A stretch of 64,000 nt of DNA from an uncultured Eggerthellaceae bacterium. GTDB lineage: Bacteria; Actinomycetota; Coriobacteriia; Coriobacteriales; Eggerthellaceae. Below the pieces are notes generated by a model, which ran no database searches, was not told the DNA's origin, and was given only the letters and a program-made list of their open reading frames with translations. The position numbers and the translations under genes are program-made. Within the stretch, counting starts at the first letter, position 1. Every line of letters begins with the position of its first letter. Below are positions 17,187-26,381 of the stretch, piece after piece. The stretch covers positions 1 to 64,000 of the forward strand of contig CALBGP010000001.1 in the NCBI GenBank assembly GCA_937892845.1, given 5' to 3'.

Positions 17187-18098
17187 CTATTCGCCTTCCT
17201 CGATGAGGGCGCGAGAGAACTCAAGCGCATCGAAATCGCGGAGATCTTCGATACCCTCCCCCACGCCGACTTTGACAATGGGCAATCCGAGCTCATAGGA
17301 GATGGCGACTGCAATGCCGCCCTTCGCGGTTCCATCGAGCTTGGTGATGATGACGCCGTCAAGATTCAGCGCATCGTCGAACTTTCTAGCCTGGGCAAGA
17401 CCGTTTTGGCCTGTGGTTGCATCGATTACGAGAACGGTGGCCACAGGCATGTTCGCTCGCTTGCGCACGACATCGCATACCTTTTTGAGCTCTCGCATGA
17501 GGTCGTTGGAAGTATGGAGGCGACCCGCTGTGTCGATGAGGACAAAATCCGCATTGTCACGATCGGCGGCGTCGAGGGTCTCGTAGCAAACGCTGGCGGC
17601 ATCGCTGCCCCTGTCGCGTTCGATGATTTTCACGTCACTGCGATGGGCCCATTCCTCAAGTTGCTCGATAGCGGCAGCGCGAAACGTATCGGCGGCACCC
17701 AAGAGTACGGTGCGGCCCTTCATCTTGGCTTCGGCTGCGAGCTTTCCGGTAGTGGTGGTCTTGCCTGTGCCATTGATGCCTACGAACACCACGCAGAGCG
17801 GGTTGGCATCCAGAAGCGGCGCTTCCAAAGTGGTGAATCTGGCAGCAATCTTTTCGGCGAGCAAATCCAAAACGGCCTGAGCATCGGGAAGCGCCTTGCG
17901 CATGGCTTCAGCACGAAGCTCCTCGACGATATCCATGGCGGCCTCAGCGCCCATATCGCTTTCAATGAGGGTCTCTTCAAGGGAATCCCAGAAGTCGTCA
18001 TCGACATCGGGCCCCTTGGCGAGCAGCACGTTCATGGATTCACGCAGCTTGGTTCGGCTTCTGCTGAGGCCTTCCTTCATCTTCTCGAAAAATGCCAT
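17187..18098 (-). CDS. ftsY: signal recognition particle receptor FtsY
   Basis: Membrane-associated GTPase that receives SRP-ribosome complexes. 303 residues: N domain, then G domain with VGINGTGKTTTTGKLA (from 106), LLGAADTFRAAA, DTAGRLHTSND and TKLDGTAKGG. The acidic A domain of E. coli FtsY is missing, as in most Gram-positive bacteria; a short amphipathic N terminus (MAFFEKMKEGLSRSR) can serve for membrane binding. It follows smc and precedes ffh. Confidence 0.96.
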   Translation of the reverse strand: MAFFEKMKEGLSRSRTKLRESMNVLLAKGPDVDDDFWDSLEETLIESDMGAEAAMDIVEELRAEAMRKALPDAQAVLDLLAEKIAARFTTLEAPLLDANPLCVVFVGINGTGKTTTTGKLAAEAKMKGRTVLLGAADTFRAAAIEQLEEWAHRSDVKIIERDRGSDAASVCYETLDAADRDNADFVLIDTAGRLHTSNDLMRELKKVCDVVRKRANMPVATVLVIDATTGQNGLAQARKFDDALNLDGVIITKLDGTAKGGIAVAISYELGLPIVKVGVGEGIEDLRDFDALEFSRALIEEGE

Positions 18099-18167
18099 GT
18101 GCTCTCCTAAAGGGTAAATCGATCGGCGCAGCTGATTGCGCTGCGCCCTGACATTGTAGCGGTTCGG

Positions 18168-21100
18168 CTACTTAGCGGCTGTCGCCTGATCGAGTTTTTG
18201 GGAAATCACCTTGGTTACACCATCCGATTGCATCGATACGCCGTACAAGACGTCAGCCATCTCCATCGTGCGTCGCTGGTGCGTGATCATGATCAGCTGC
18301 GTTTGGGTGCGCAGGGTCTGAAGGTATGCCGTCAAGCGTCTCAGGTTCGAATCATCGAGGGCCGCCTCGACCTCATCGAGGATGTAAAACGGCGTCGAAC
18401 GGATGCGGTACACAGCGAAGAGCAAGGCCAGGGCGGTTAGCGACTTCTCCCCGCCACTCATGAGCATCATCTTGGTAATGCGCTTGCCCCTGGGCTGCGC
18501 GTTCACTTCGACACCAAGATGATCAGGGTCCTCGGGATTGACGAGCTCAAGGGATGCCTCACCACCCGGGAACAAAGTCGCGAAGATCTCCTTGAAGTTG
18601 GAGTTAACGGCTTCAAACGTAGCATCGAACTGGTATTTCATACGCTCATCGATAGCGTTGACAATGCGCTTGAGCGCCCTCCTTGCAGCTTCGACATCCT
18701 CGATCTGGGAAACCATGAAGTCGTAACGTTCCTTCATGGTTTCATACTCTTGCGAAGCATTCGAATCGATGGAACCCATGTTGGCAATGCGCTTGCGAAG
18801 CTTATCAGCTTCAACCTTGAGGTCGGCGACATCATCGGGGATCTCAACCTGCAGTGCCGCCTCCAGAGGTGTGTCGCAATCGTCCACAATCGCCTTCACA
18901 GCATTTTCGACCTGAACCTCCAACCGGCTTTTGGCAACACGGATATCGTTCAAGCGCGCAATTGCCGCTTCATGATCTTCTTGCGACTTGCGCGATGTCG
19001 CACGCGCTTCATTGATCGAAGCATTGAGCTCTGCGGAATTGCTCTGTTCCAAGGCAGCACGGCCAGCCAGGTCATCAACCCAGCTTTGGGCGCTTTCCTT
19101 GCACGAAGAGATGAGCTCGTGGAGCGGCTCAATGCGCTTTGCCGCGATGGCGAGCAAACGACTTTCCTTTTCAGCTCGGACACGGGCGCGAACGGCGCGA
19201 TCGAGGTCATTGCGGCGATCTCGAAGCTGACGATCGAGCGAACGGACCCGTTCGGTGCATGTTGCAAGGGTCAGCTTGTCATCGCCGGTGGACTGCCGTG
19301 CAGCTTGCTCGGCCTCATAGACCTGAGAACGCTCAGCACTCAGCCGGGCAAGCTTAGCATCAAGCTCCTCCCGTTGGCTCTGGTAGTCTTCGATTGCGAT
19401 TTCGAGAGATTCGATTTGCGGGGCGGTTTCGCCAAGAGCCGTCAAAACGGCATCAAGGTCTTTCTCTGCACTCGAAAGATTGGCTCTGCACGACCCCAGA
19501 CGGGTGGCAAGTCTTTGTCGCTCAGCCTCAGCGCTGGTGTGATCGCCCTGCTTTTGAGCCCGACTTTGCGACAGCTCAAGGCTCAGCGCCCGCTTTCGTT
19601 CGCAGGAGGTCGTAAGATGGGCCACTTCGGTCTCAGTGGCCTTGACATCTTGTTCGGACAAGAGGAGTTGCGAAGCCAATTCCTCCAGGGCACGTTCGCG
19701 CGCGAGCATGCCCTGCGAGCTATCCGCAGTATCAAGCGAAATGGAAATCTTGGAATCCGGCCAGATGCAAAGACCCTGAGGCGTCACGATGCGAATATGC
19801 GAACCGTGAAAAGCATCGGCAAGTTTGAACGCATCGTTCGAATCTTGGGCCAGCACAACATCCCCGAGAAGGCACGAGAGCACATTGCGGGCGTGATCAG
19901 GAAACGTCAATCGATCGATGAGCAACCTGTCCGCACACGCTTGCGGCACCTGAGAGCGGGATTCGGAGATGCCGGCGTCAAAGAGAACCGATGCGCAACC
20001 CTGCGATGCCGCCTGCTGGAGGCTCAATGCAATATCTTCAGCCTTTCGCCTGTCATGAACGAACATGCTGGCAATGTCATCGCCCAAGAGAGATTCGACC
20101 AAATCCTCAAGGTTTTCGGGAGCCTTGACAAGAGTGGACAATGCAACGATATCGGCATCGTAGTCGGCACCATTGCGGGCAATCCATGCCGCCGCGTCGT
20201 TGGTTGCGCGCAATTTGCGATTAATCTGCTCCAAAGCAGAAATCTGTCCCGAAATGGACTGCTTATTCGATTTCGCCGAAGCAAGCCTATCTTGGGCTTC
20301 GCGCAACTCCCGTTGTGCGGCGTCCGCTTCGGCCGTAGCGTTTTGCGCAGCACGGGAAAGCTCTTCGAGCGCTTGCGCCTGCTCATCAAGCCCTCGGCAC
20401 TTCTCGTCGAATTCCGACTGAAGCGTCTCCATTTCGCAGGTCAATTCCGCAATACGGACTTCAAGCATGCGCTGCTTGGCAGCATGACCCGACTCCCTGT
20501 CCTTAAGTCGGGAAATCTCATGCTGGGAATCAGTCAGCTGCCGCTCGCACGTACGCAAGCTTCCCTGCGTTTGGGACAGCTTGTTGTCAAGCTCTGTGCG
20601 CTGTTCGATCAAGGCTTTGAGGCTGCGGTCGGCTTCCCCCGTACGTTCTTCCAGCTGATTCCGCAATGCCTTTTGGGCGCTGAGCTCCTCTTCTAGACCG
20701 TAGACGTCTTCCTCAAGATGAGAGATTCTGCGAGCACTGCCCATAATGGTGTCTTCGGCTTGAGACAATCTTGAGCGAATGCTTCGAGCTTTTTCCGAAA
20801 GGAGCAGATCGGTGGATTCGAAGCGTTCGACAACCATATGGAAACGGCCGCGCTGAGCGGTGAGATCGCCGACATAGAGCCCCTTTTCCTGCAAGAGCAA
20901 CTGGAGCTTTTCAAGTTTCTGGGCGGCTTCATCCATGTTGAGTTTGGCCACATCGATCTGAGCTGCTGCTTCCCTTTCCCCCGCAAGCGTCTGCTCCCAG
21001 CTTTTCTGGAGGGTCCGCAAGTCATCAACAGCAATGATAAGGTCGAGTTCGGCAAGATGATCAGCGAGGCTGCGATACGTTTGCGCCCTCTGCGCTTTGC

Positions 21101-21719
21101 GGGCCAGAGGCTTGAGCTGTCGCTCAACTTCAGCGGTCACGTCTTTAACACGGGCAAGGTGCGCATCCATTGCAGCGAGCTTTCTTGCCGAGCGTTCTTT
21201 TCGTTGCTTATGCTTGAGAACACCTGCGGCTTCTTCAATAAGCGCACGGCGATCTTCCGGCTTGCTGGCAAGGATGGCGTCAAGATTGCCCTGGCTGATG
21301 ATGGAGTGGGTGCCCGTACCCAGGCCCGTATCATGCAGGATATCCATGAAGTCCATCCTGCGGGCAGGCGAACCGTTGATGAGGTACTCGCTTTCACCGC
21401 TGCGATACATTCGCCGCGTAAGGGCCACTTCGTCGAATTCAACGGGAAGCGTGCCGTCGCTATTGTCGAGAACCAGATCCACCTCGGCCACGGATACGCT
21501 CTTTCGAGCGGATGAACCCGCAAAAATGACATCCTCCATGGCCTGGCCACGGAGGTTTTTGGCATTGCGTTCTCCCAGCACCCATAAAACGGCGTCGGAG
21601 ATATTGGATTTACCCGAACCGTTGGGGCCGACTACGGCCGTGATTCCAGGTTCAAGGGAGATGACCGAACGGTCAGCAAAGGACTTGAAGCCTTTCAGAA
21701 CCAATGATTTGAGGTACAT
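18168..21719 (-). CDS. smc: chromosome segregation protein SMC
   Basis: Condensin ATPase of 1183 residues that folds and separates the chromosome. The N-terminal head has Walker A GPNGSGKSNISDAV near residue 32. Long coiled coils (about 165-500 and 650-1000) flank a hinge (about 510-640, INRKLRATNDAAA to DSNDAFKLADAF). The C-terminal head has the ABC signature LMSGGEKSLTAL near 1085 and Walker B FYILDEVEAALD. ATG at 21719 follows the rnc stop by 3 bases. The partners scpA and scpB are not in the window. Long antisense frames inside this gene are shadows. Confidence 0.97.
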   Translation of the reverse strand: MYLKSLVLKGFKSFADRSVISLEPGITAVVGPNGSGKSNISDAVLWVLGERNAKNLRGQAMEDVIFAGSSARKSVSVAEVDLVLDNSDGTLPVEFDEVALTRRMYRSGESEYLINGSPARRMDFMDILHDTGLGTGTHSIISQGNLDAILASKPEDRRALIEEAAGVLKHKQRKERSARKLAAMDAHLARVKDVTAEVERQLKPLARKAQRAQTYRSLADHLAELDLIIAVDDLRTLQKSWEQTLAGEREAAAQIDVAKLNMDEAAQKLEKLQLLLQEKGLYVGDLTAQRGRFHMVVERFESTDLLLSEKARSIRSRLSQAEDTIMGSARRISHLEEDVYGLEEELSAQKALRNQLEERTGEADRSLKALIEQRTELDNKLSQTQGSLRTCERQLTDSQHEISRLKDRESGHAAKQRMLEVRIAELTCEMETLQSEFDEKCRGLDEQAQALEELSRAAQNATAEADAAQRELREAQDRLASAKSNKQSISGQISALEQINRKLRATNDAAAWIARNGADYDADIVALSTLVKAPENLEDLVESLLGDDIASMFVHDRRKAEDIALSLQQAASQGCASVLFDAGISESRSQVPQACADRLLIDRLTFPDHARNVLSCLLGDVVLAQDSNDAFKLADAFHGSHIRIVTPQGLCIWPDSKISISLDTADSSQGMLARERALEELASQLLLSEQDVKATETEVAHLTTSCERKRALSLELSQSRAQKQGDHTSAEAERQRLATRLGSCRANLSSAEKDLDAVLTALGETAPQIESLEIAIEDYQSQREELDAKLARLSAERSQVYEAEQAARQSTGDDKLTLATCTERVRSLDRQLRDRRNDLDRAVRARVRAEKESRLLAIAAKRIEPLHELISSCKESAQSWVDDLAGRAALEQSNSAELNASINEARATSRKSQEDHEAAIARLNDIRVAKSRLEVQVENAVKAIVDDCDTPLEAALQVEIPDDVADLKVEADKLRKRIANMGSIDSNASQEYETMKERYDFMVSQIEDVEAARRALKRIVNAIDERMKYQFDATFEAVNSNFKEIFATLFPGGEASLELVNPEDPDHLGVEVNAQPRGKRITKMMLMSGGEKSLTALALLFAVYRIRSTPFYILDEVEAALDDSNLRRLTAYLQTLRTQTQLIMITHQRRTMEMADVLYGVSMQSDGVTKVISQKLDQATAAK

Positions 21720-21722
21720 GTA

Positions 21723-22565
21723 CTATTCCTGATCGGTATCCTGGATGTCAGGCGCAGATTCGCCGCAGCACGAACCGCAGGTAGTGCTGGGTTCGGCACC
21801 TTTCATCTTGGCTTTTTTGTCTTTTTTGTCGCGCTTTTCCTTAGCGGGCTTTTTCTTCTCGTTTTTCGAGAAGCCGAACATATCCAACGCGGTCTTGGCG
21901 GCCTGGCTCTCCGCTTCCTTTTTTGTGCGACCGGTACCCGAAGCCAGCGCCTTCAAACCGGCATACACCTGCGAGACGAACGTGCGGTCATGCGGGGGGC
22001 CCTGAGTCTCGACGAGCTTGTAAGTGGGCGTGATGCCCTCCTCTTGGAGCTTTTCCTGCAACGCGCTCTTGGGATTTTCCGGCTCTCGTGCCATCTCGAG
22101 TGACATACGCGGCATGAGAGTTCGGCACACGAAGCAACGAGCGGCTTCAAGACCGGCATCAAGATAGAGAGCCGCAACAACGGCTTCGTAGACATTTTCC
22201 AAAGCGGAATGCAAGCCCCTTTTACCGGTACCGCGCTCCGATGAACCGAATACGATGATGTCGGCGAAACCGAGCTTGTCAGCCAGATCCGCCAAACTCG
22301 AACCGGATACAAGGGCAACTTTGATTCTGGTGAGCCCACCCTCATCGATATCGGGATAACGGTGGAACGCCTCAGAAGCGACGATGGCTCCGAGAATGCT
22401 GTCGCCCAAAAACTCAAGGCGCTCATAGGAGTACTGTACGGGACGGCCTTCGTTGGCCGAAGGATGCGTTATAGCGGCTAACAGGTAGTCACGCGTCGAA
22501 AACGAGTGACCGATTATCTCTTCAGCACGTTGCAGCTTTTCAAGCTGTTCAGCGTTGTAGTGCAC
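21723..22565 (-). CDS. rnc: ribonuclease III with Lys-rich, Cys-containing tail
   Basis: Double-strand-specific RNase that matures rRNA. 280 residues. ERLEFLGDSILGA and ENVYEAVVAALYLDAG are the catalytic motifs; a double-stranded-RNA-binding domain follows (PKSALQEKLQEEG to ESQAAKTALDMF). I chose GTG at 22565, two bases after the plsX stop, because a longer frame overlaps plsX. The last 45 residues are unusual: a run of Lys-rich segments (KKKPAKEKRDKKDKKAKMK) then CGSCCG and an acidic end. Such a tail is not part of the standard enzyme and may add RNA or metal binding. Confidence 0.93.
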   Translation of the reverse strand: MHYNAEQLEKLQRAEEIIGHSFSTRDYLLAAITHPSANEGRPVQYSYERLEFLGDSILGAIVASEAFHRYPDIDEGGLTRIKVALVSGSSLADLADKLGFADIIVFGSSERGTGKRGLHSALENVYEAVVAALYLDAGLEAARCFVCRTLMPRMSLEMAREPENPKSALQEKLQEEGITPTYKLVETQGPPHDRTFVSQVYAGLKALASGTGRTKKEAESQAAKTALDMFGFSKNEKKKPAKEKRDKKDKKAKMKGAEPSTTCGSCCGESAPDIQDTDQE

Positions 22566-22567
22566 GA

Positions 22568-23560
22568 TCAGACCACCGCCTCGGCTATAAGATCGACCAC
22601 ATGCTGACGCGCAATGCGCGCAGTCGTATGAATTCCGTTTTTGACCGCCAGCGCGGAGCTTGATCCATGGCCGACGATGCAAGCGCCTTTGATGCCCAGA
22701 AGAGGAGCTCCTCCGTACGTATCAGGGCTGACCGAATCTTTCAGCTCCTTAAGCCCGGGTTTGATGATCAGCGCAGCGATTTTAGTGATGAAGTTTTTCA
22801 TCATGACATCTTTGAGTGCACCGAAAAGGCCCTTGGAAGTTCCTTCGATGGTTTTGATGACCACATTGCCGGTAAACCCATCGCAGACGAACACATCGTA
22901 TCCCGCCATGATGACATCGCGCCCTTCACCATTGCCGGCGAAGTTGGGCACCTGTTCTTTGAGCAGAGCGAATGCCTCTTGCGAAAACTTATTTCCTTTG
23001 GTTTCCTCTTCACCGATGTTGAGCAGGGCCACACGCGGGTTTTCGATTCCAATGACCCGCTCAGCATAAATGGACGCCATGTGCGCGAACTGTACAAGGT
23101 ATTCAGGCTTGCAATCAGCGTTCGCGCCTATGTCGGCCATAACAACAGGCTTGACGGGCGAAGGGATAACACTGCACAAAGCGGGACGAGTGACTCCTTT
23201 GAGCCTTCCGATGACCAGTGTGGCCGCGGCAAGAACCGCCCCAGTGGAACCGGCGGAGAAAAAGCCCTGCGCAGCGCCTTCTTTCACGAGGCGACACCCA
23301 ACAACAAGAGACGAGTCCTTTTTGCGGCGAACCGCATCAGCGGGATGTTCGGCCATGTCGATGATCTGGGTGGTGGGATGCGCAATGCATCGCTCATGGG
23401 ACTCGGCGAATGGCACGACGATTTCTTCAGGGCCGGTGAGGATAACCTCGAGGGAAACATCCTCGGCAAGAGCAGCCGCAACGCCGTCAAGCACGACTTG
23501 AGGAGCATTGTCCCCACCCATGGCATCTGCGGCTATGATGACATTTTCCGAACGTGACAT
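22568..23560 (-). CDS. plsX: phosphate acyltransferase PlsX
   Basis: Makes acyl-phosphate from acyl-ACP for phospholipid synthesis through PlsY. 330 residues with the N-terminal AADAMGGDNAPQVV, the central SAGSTGAVLAAATLV and VCDGFTGNVVIKTIEG. ATG at 23560 follows AAGGAG. It lies between rpmF and rnc, the usual order. Together with FakA (29659-31290), which supplies acyl-phosphate from exogenous fatty acids, it gives two routes to acyl-phosphate. Confidence 0.95.
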   Translation of the reverse strand: MSRSENVIIAADAMGGDNAPQVVLDGVAAALAEDVSLEVILTGPEEIVVPFAESHERCIAHPTTQIIDMAEHPADAVRRKKDSSLVVGCRLVKEGAAQGFFSAGSTGAVLAAATLVIGRLKGVTRPALCSVIPSPVKPVVMADIGANADCKPEYLVQFAHMASIYAERVIGIENPRVALLNIGEEETKGNKFSQEAFALLKEQVPNFAGNGEGRDVIMAGYDVFVCDGFTGNVVIKTIEGTSKGLFGALKDVMMKNFITKIAALIIKPGLKELKDSVSPDTYGGAPLLGIKGACIVGHGSSSALAVKNGIHTTARIARQHVVDLIAEAVV

Positions 23561-23625
23561 ATGTCTCCTTATACACGAATTGCCGACTCGCAAGCCGGCA
23601 ATTTGCTCTTTGACCTGGTATGTTG

Positions 23626-23805
23626 TTACTCGGTCTCGAGTACTTCGCGCTTACCGTAGTATCCGCAGTTACCGCAGACGCGATGAGGAAGTTTAACCTC
23701 GCCGCACTGAGGGCAAACGGAACGGCCCGGAGTAGCGATCACATCATTGGCGCTACGACGGGAATGGGTACGAGCACGACCGGTCTTACGCTTGGGCACT
23801 GCCAT
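23626..23805 (-). CDS. rpmF: 50S ribosomal protein L32
   Basis: Small ribosomal protein of 59 residues. The protein begins MAVPKRKTGRARTHSRRSAN and has two zinc-type pairs, CPQC and CGNC, so it is the zinc-binding form. The ATG at 23805 follows TAGGAG. The stop is TAA at 23626-23628. It precedes plsX by 65 bases, as in many bacteria, but yceD, normally next to it, is separated here by a plus-strand metallo-hydrolase gene. Confidence 0.95.
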   Translation of the reverse strand: MAVPKRKTGRARTHSRRSANDVIATPGRSVCPQCGEVKLPHRVCGNCGYYGKREVLETE

Positions 23806-24149
23806 GGTTCCATCTCCTATCCACCGACCTCAGCGGTCGGAACGGTGTAATGCATAAACATACGAACTGGTATGATATCAAAAGCACCATATGCCTGCAA
23901 GGAGAATACGCCAATATTGAGAAATTTTGACGCGTTCGCCCCGAAAGATAGTAGGTAGTGTCCGTCTGGCTGTGCGCTGATTGCCGACGCGACGATTGTA
24001 ACCCACTGATGCACATGCCGAATGGATATGCTTATTGTTTTACGAAGCGTTACCGTGGACGCTCCCGTTCAACTCAAATGCTATCATCCCTGTTGAAAGA
24101 ATGCTTTTACCATCGACGACCAGCCCGGAAAGTTCAGGTGATTCGCACA
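23806..24149. other. divergent intergenic region between rpmF and the metallo-hydrolase gene
   Basis: No gene seen. It must hold the rpmF promoter (minus) and the metallo-hydrolase promoter (plus). In the rpmF leader, CCGACC/GGTCGG (23824-23840) can form a small hairpin. TTGATA on the minus strand (23876-23881) is a possible -35 for rpmF, with no good -10. For the plus strand, TATCAT near 24083 is a weak -10. Confidence 0.4.
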
Positions 24150-25130
24150 ATGTCAGATGTGAAAATGGACGAAGTCGCGCCAGGCATCCATCTTATCAAA
24201 GTACCGCTGCCGGACAATCCGCTCAAAGAACTCAATTCGTACCTTATCGAAGACTCCGCTCGTCCCCTCTTGATAGACGTCGGATTCGATCGTCCGGAAT
24301 GCGAGGAGGCACTTGATGCTGCTTTGCGTTCGCTAGGATATACGTTCAACGACATAGATGTCCTCTTCACGCATTCCCATCCCGACCATATAGGGTGCAT
24401 ACCCAGGATATGGAATGAATCCATGACGCTCTACGCCAACTTCGAAAGCTTCCGTGATGCGCACACGATCTCCAAGCTGCAAAAACGCATCTATCTTCCC
24501 CTCATGGATGCGATCTTCGGATCCCATGCCGCCGACAAGGGGCGATATGGTTCCATCCCCAATGAATACATGCCATTCTCTATCCACTTCCCCATCAAGT
24601 TCCTCGGCGAAGGCGACACATTGAAAAAGGGCGGCTATACCTTCGAGGTCATCGAGACACCGGGTCACGATGATCACCACATCTGTCTCTACGAACGCAA
24701 GCATAAGATCATGGTGGTCGGCGATCACGTCCTTGAACGCATTACGCCTAACATTTCCAGTTATCTTCTGGAAACGGACAAACTGTCAGAATTCCTCGAC
24801 AGTCTGGATAAAATCCGGGGATACGACGTTGACCTCGTTCTTCCCGGTCACGCAGAACCTTTCACTGAGATGGCACGTCGCATCGACGAGCTCAAGGCGC
24901 ACCATGCAGCACGTCTCGAAGAGATGGTCGACCTGGTAAGAGCAGGCCATAGCGACCTTATCGATATCACAGCCAGCGCGACATGGAAATACCCGGATTG
25001 GCACAATTGGGCTCCGGCTCAAAAATATTTTTCCATGGGAGAAACGCTTGCCCACCTTGTGCATGCGGTGCATCAGAAGCGTCTGACAATGACCATCTGC
25101 GGAAATGCTGTCACCTTCAGTCCTGTTTGA
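24150..25130 (+). CDS. metallo-beta-lactamase-fold hydrolase
   Basis: A 326-residue enzyme of the metallo-beta-lactamase superfamily, glyoxalase II-like group, likely a cytosolic hydrolase with two metals. THSHPDHIG (near 72), TPGHDDHH (near 170), GDHVLERI and LPGHAEP carry the expected His and Asp ligands. The C-terminal part (about 250-326) is helical with WNHxWP-like DWHNWAP, as in LACTB2-like proteins. ATG at 24150 follows CAGGTG; longer starts have no ribosome site. It is on the opposite strand inside an otherwise conserved minus-strand housekeeping block and ends at a two-way terminator. Substrate unknown. Confidence 0.85.
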   Translation: MSDVKMDEVAPGIHLIKVPLPDNPLKELNSYLIEDSARPLLIDVGFDRPECEEALDAALRSLGYTFNDIDVLFTHSHPDHIGCIPRIWNESMTLYANFESFRDAHTISKLQKRIYLPLMDAIFGSHAADKGRYGSIPNEYMPFSIHFPIKFLGEGDTLKKGGYTFEVIETPGHDDHHICLYERKHKIMVVGDHVLERITPNISSYLLETDKLSEFLDSLDKIRGYDVDLVLPGHAEPFTEMARRIDELKAHHAARLEEMVDLVRAGHSDLIDITASATWKYPDWHNWAPAQKYFSMGETLAHLVHAVHQKRLTMTICGNAVTFSPV

Positions 25131-25215
25131 CGGACCTTTGATTTCACCACCACAGCGAGTGTATCAGTCCCGATCAAGCAGTGCTTGTCGGCAATATCGA
25201 GGTCCGGATATGAGA

Positions 25216-25249
25216 AAAGGGTGTTGAGCTAGTCAACACCCTTTATTTT
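25216..25249. terminator. bidirectional intrinsic terminator
   Basis: GGGTGTTGA (25219-25227) and TCAACACCC (25233-25241) form a 9-bp stem with a 5-base loop. TTTATTTT follows on the plus strand and TTTT on the minus strand. It ends both the metallo-hydrolase and the yceD transcript. Confidence 0.85.
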
Positions 25250-25272
25250 GATGCACATAGCAACCTTTGACG

Positions 25273-25815
25273 CTAGTCGAACTTGAGATCCTTAAGTGCC
25301 GCGAAAGGATTGGCGGGCACGAAATCATCTTCGACAGGCGAACAATCACAGGGACCCTCATTGAGGTTTTTGCCACAGGTTTGACAGATGCCCAGGCATC
25401 CATCATCGCAGAGCGGAATCAGAGGCAGCTCCACCAAAACAACAGCGAGAAGCAAGGGTTGCATATCGATGTCGTTGGACGCTGGCAGGATGTCGAATTC
25501 ATCCTCGTCCATATCCTCAGGTGCCTGACCTTGTCCTTCGATAATGAAATAACCTTCGATTTCCCCATCGATATCGATTGTGAATTCATCAAGGCAACGA
25601 GCGCACGAGGTGGACACTTGACCGCTCACTGAGCCTGAAACCAAAAATGCACCTCCGACATTGGTAACGGTGGCGTTCCATTGCATTGGTGACGCAACGC
25701 TATATTCGTCAGGCCCCATTTCAATGGTTGCAGGCTGATATGTTCCGCTGAAGGATGCGCATTCCGCAGCCGCAAACAAGCTCTGCGGAAGATGGATTGA
25801 AAGCTCAGCGCTCAT
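25273..25815 (-). CDS. yceD: YceD/DUF177 family protein
   Basis: A 180-residue member of DUF177 (YceD), a family linked genetically to rpmF and 23S rRNA maturation. It shows the family core STSCARCLDEFTIDIDGEI and a C-terminal Cys-rich stretch PLCDDGCLGICQTCG typical of the L32-associated proteins. ATG at 25815 overlaps the preceding stop (ATGA). In most bacteria it directly precedes rpmF; here a terminator and an opposite-strand gene lie between, so its expression is uncoupled from L32. Confidence 0.9.
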   Translation of the reverse strand: MSAELSIHLPQSLFAAAECASFSGTYQPATIEMGPDEYSVASPMQWNATVTNVGGAFLVSGSVSGQVSTSCARCLDEFTIDIDGEIEGYFIIEGQGQAPEDMDEDEFDILPASNDIDMQPLLLAVVLVELPLIPLCDDGCLGICQTCGKNLNEGPCDCSPVEDDFVPANPFAALKDLKFD

Positions 25816-26279
25816 CGGGCGATACCCTGGTTGTTCAAACGGTCGCGACAACGACGAACGCTGGCAACGAGAGTCTCGAGGCTTTGCTCGACATGTCCGA
25901 AGACCTCATCGGCGTAATCTTCGGCACCAGCGCGGGTCTGGCGCTCAAGTTCGCGCGCATCAGCAACAATGGTATCGGCCTGCTGCTGAGCGATGCGTAC
26001 GATTTCTTGATCGCTGGCAATGGTCATGGCTTGACTGCGTGCATCTTCGATGAGGCGCGTGCTTTCAGCCTGAGCGTCTTCGAGAAGGCTCTGACGCTCA
26101 CGCACGATCTGGCGCGCCTGAGCGAACTCGCCGGGGAAAGTGTGTTTGATGTCGTCCATGATGGCGAACGCCTCATCAATGTTGACCTGGCGAATATTGC
26201 TGCGGCCAAAGGCCGGTTTTGATTCCTCAAGAAGGATGGAGAGCTCTTCGATAAGAGCCAAGACACCCGAATCGTCCAT
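25812..26279 (-). CDS. DivIVA-like coiled-coil protein
   Basis: 155 residues, soluble, nearly all helix. The central part (about 50-125) is rich in Ala, Gln, Glu and Arg with heptad-like spacing (QARQIVRERQSLLEDAQAE), resembling DivIVA/GpsB or the ATP-synthase b subunit; there is no membrane segment. Annotation systems often name such proteins ATP-synthase-like, but no F0F1 genes are near. ATG at 26279 follows AAAGGGA. It is translationally coupled to yceD. A role in cell-pole or envelope organisation is a guess. Confidence 0.75.
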   Translation of the reverse strand: MDDSGVLALIEELSILLEESKPAFGRSNIRQVNIDEAFAIMDDIKHTFPGEFAQARQIVRERQSLLEDAQAESTRLIEDARSQAMTIASDQEIVRIAQQQADTIVADARELERQTRAGAEDYADEVFGHVEQSLETLVASVRRCRDRLNNQGIAR

Positions 26280-26381
26280 CGTGTCCCTTTCTGATTGGTG
26301 CGATTGAGCTACGGTTCCGACCCCCTCGCGTGCTGCGAAACGCGGGAGCGCCGCAATTTGAAACATACAGAATTTATTCTA

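Noticed and set aside
18519..20696. A 725-codon open frame on the plus strand inside smc
   Set aside because: It is antisense to a complete SMC protein with all ATPase motifs. Its predicted protein is compositionally odd and it has no ribosome site.
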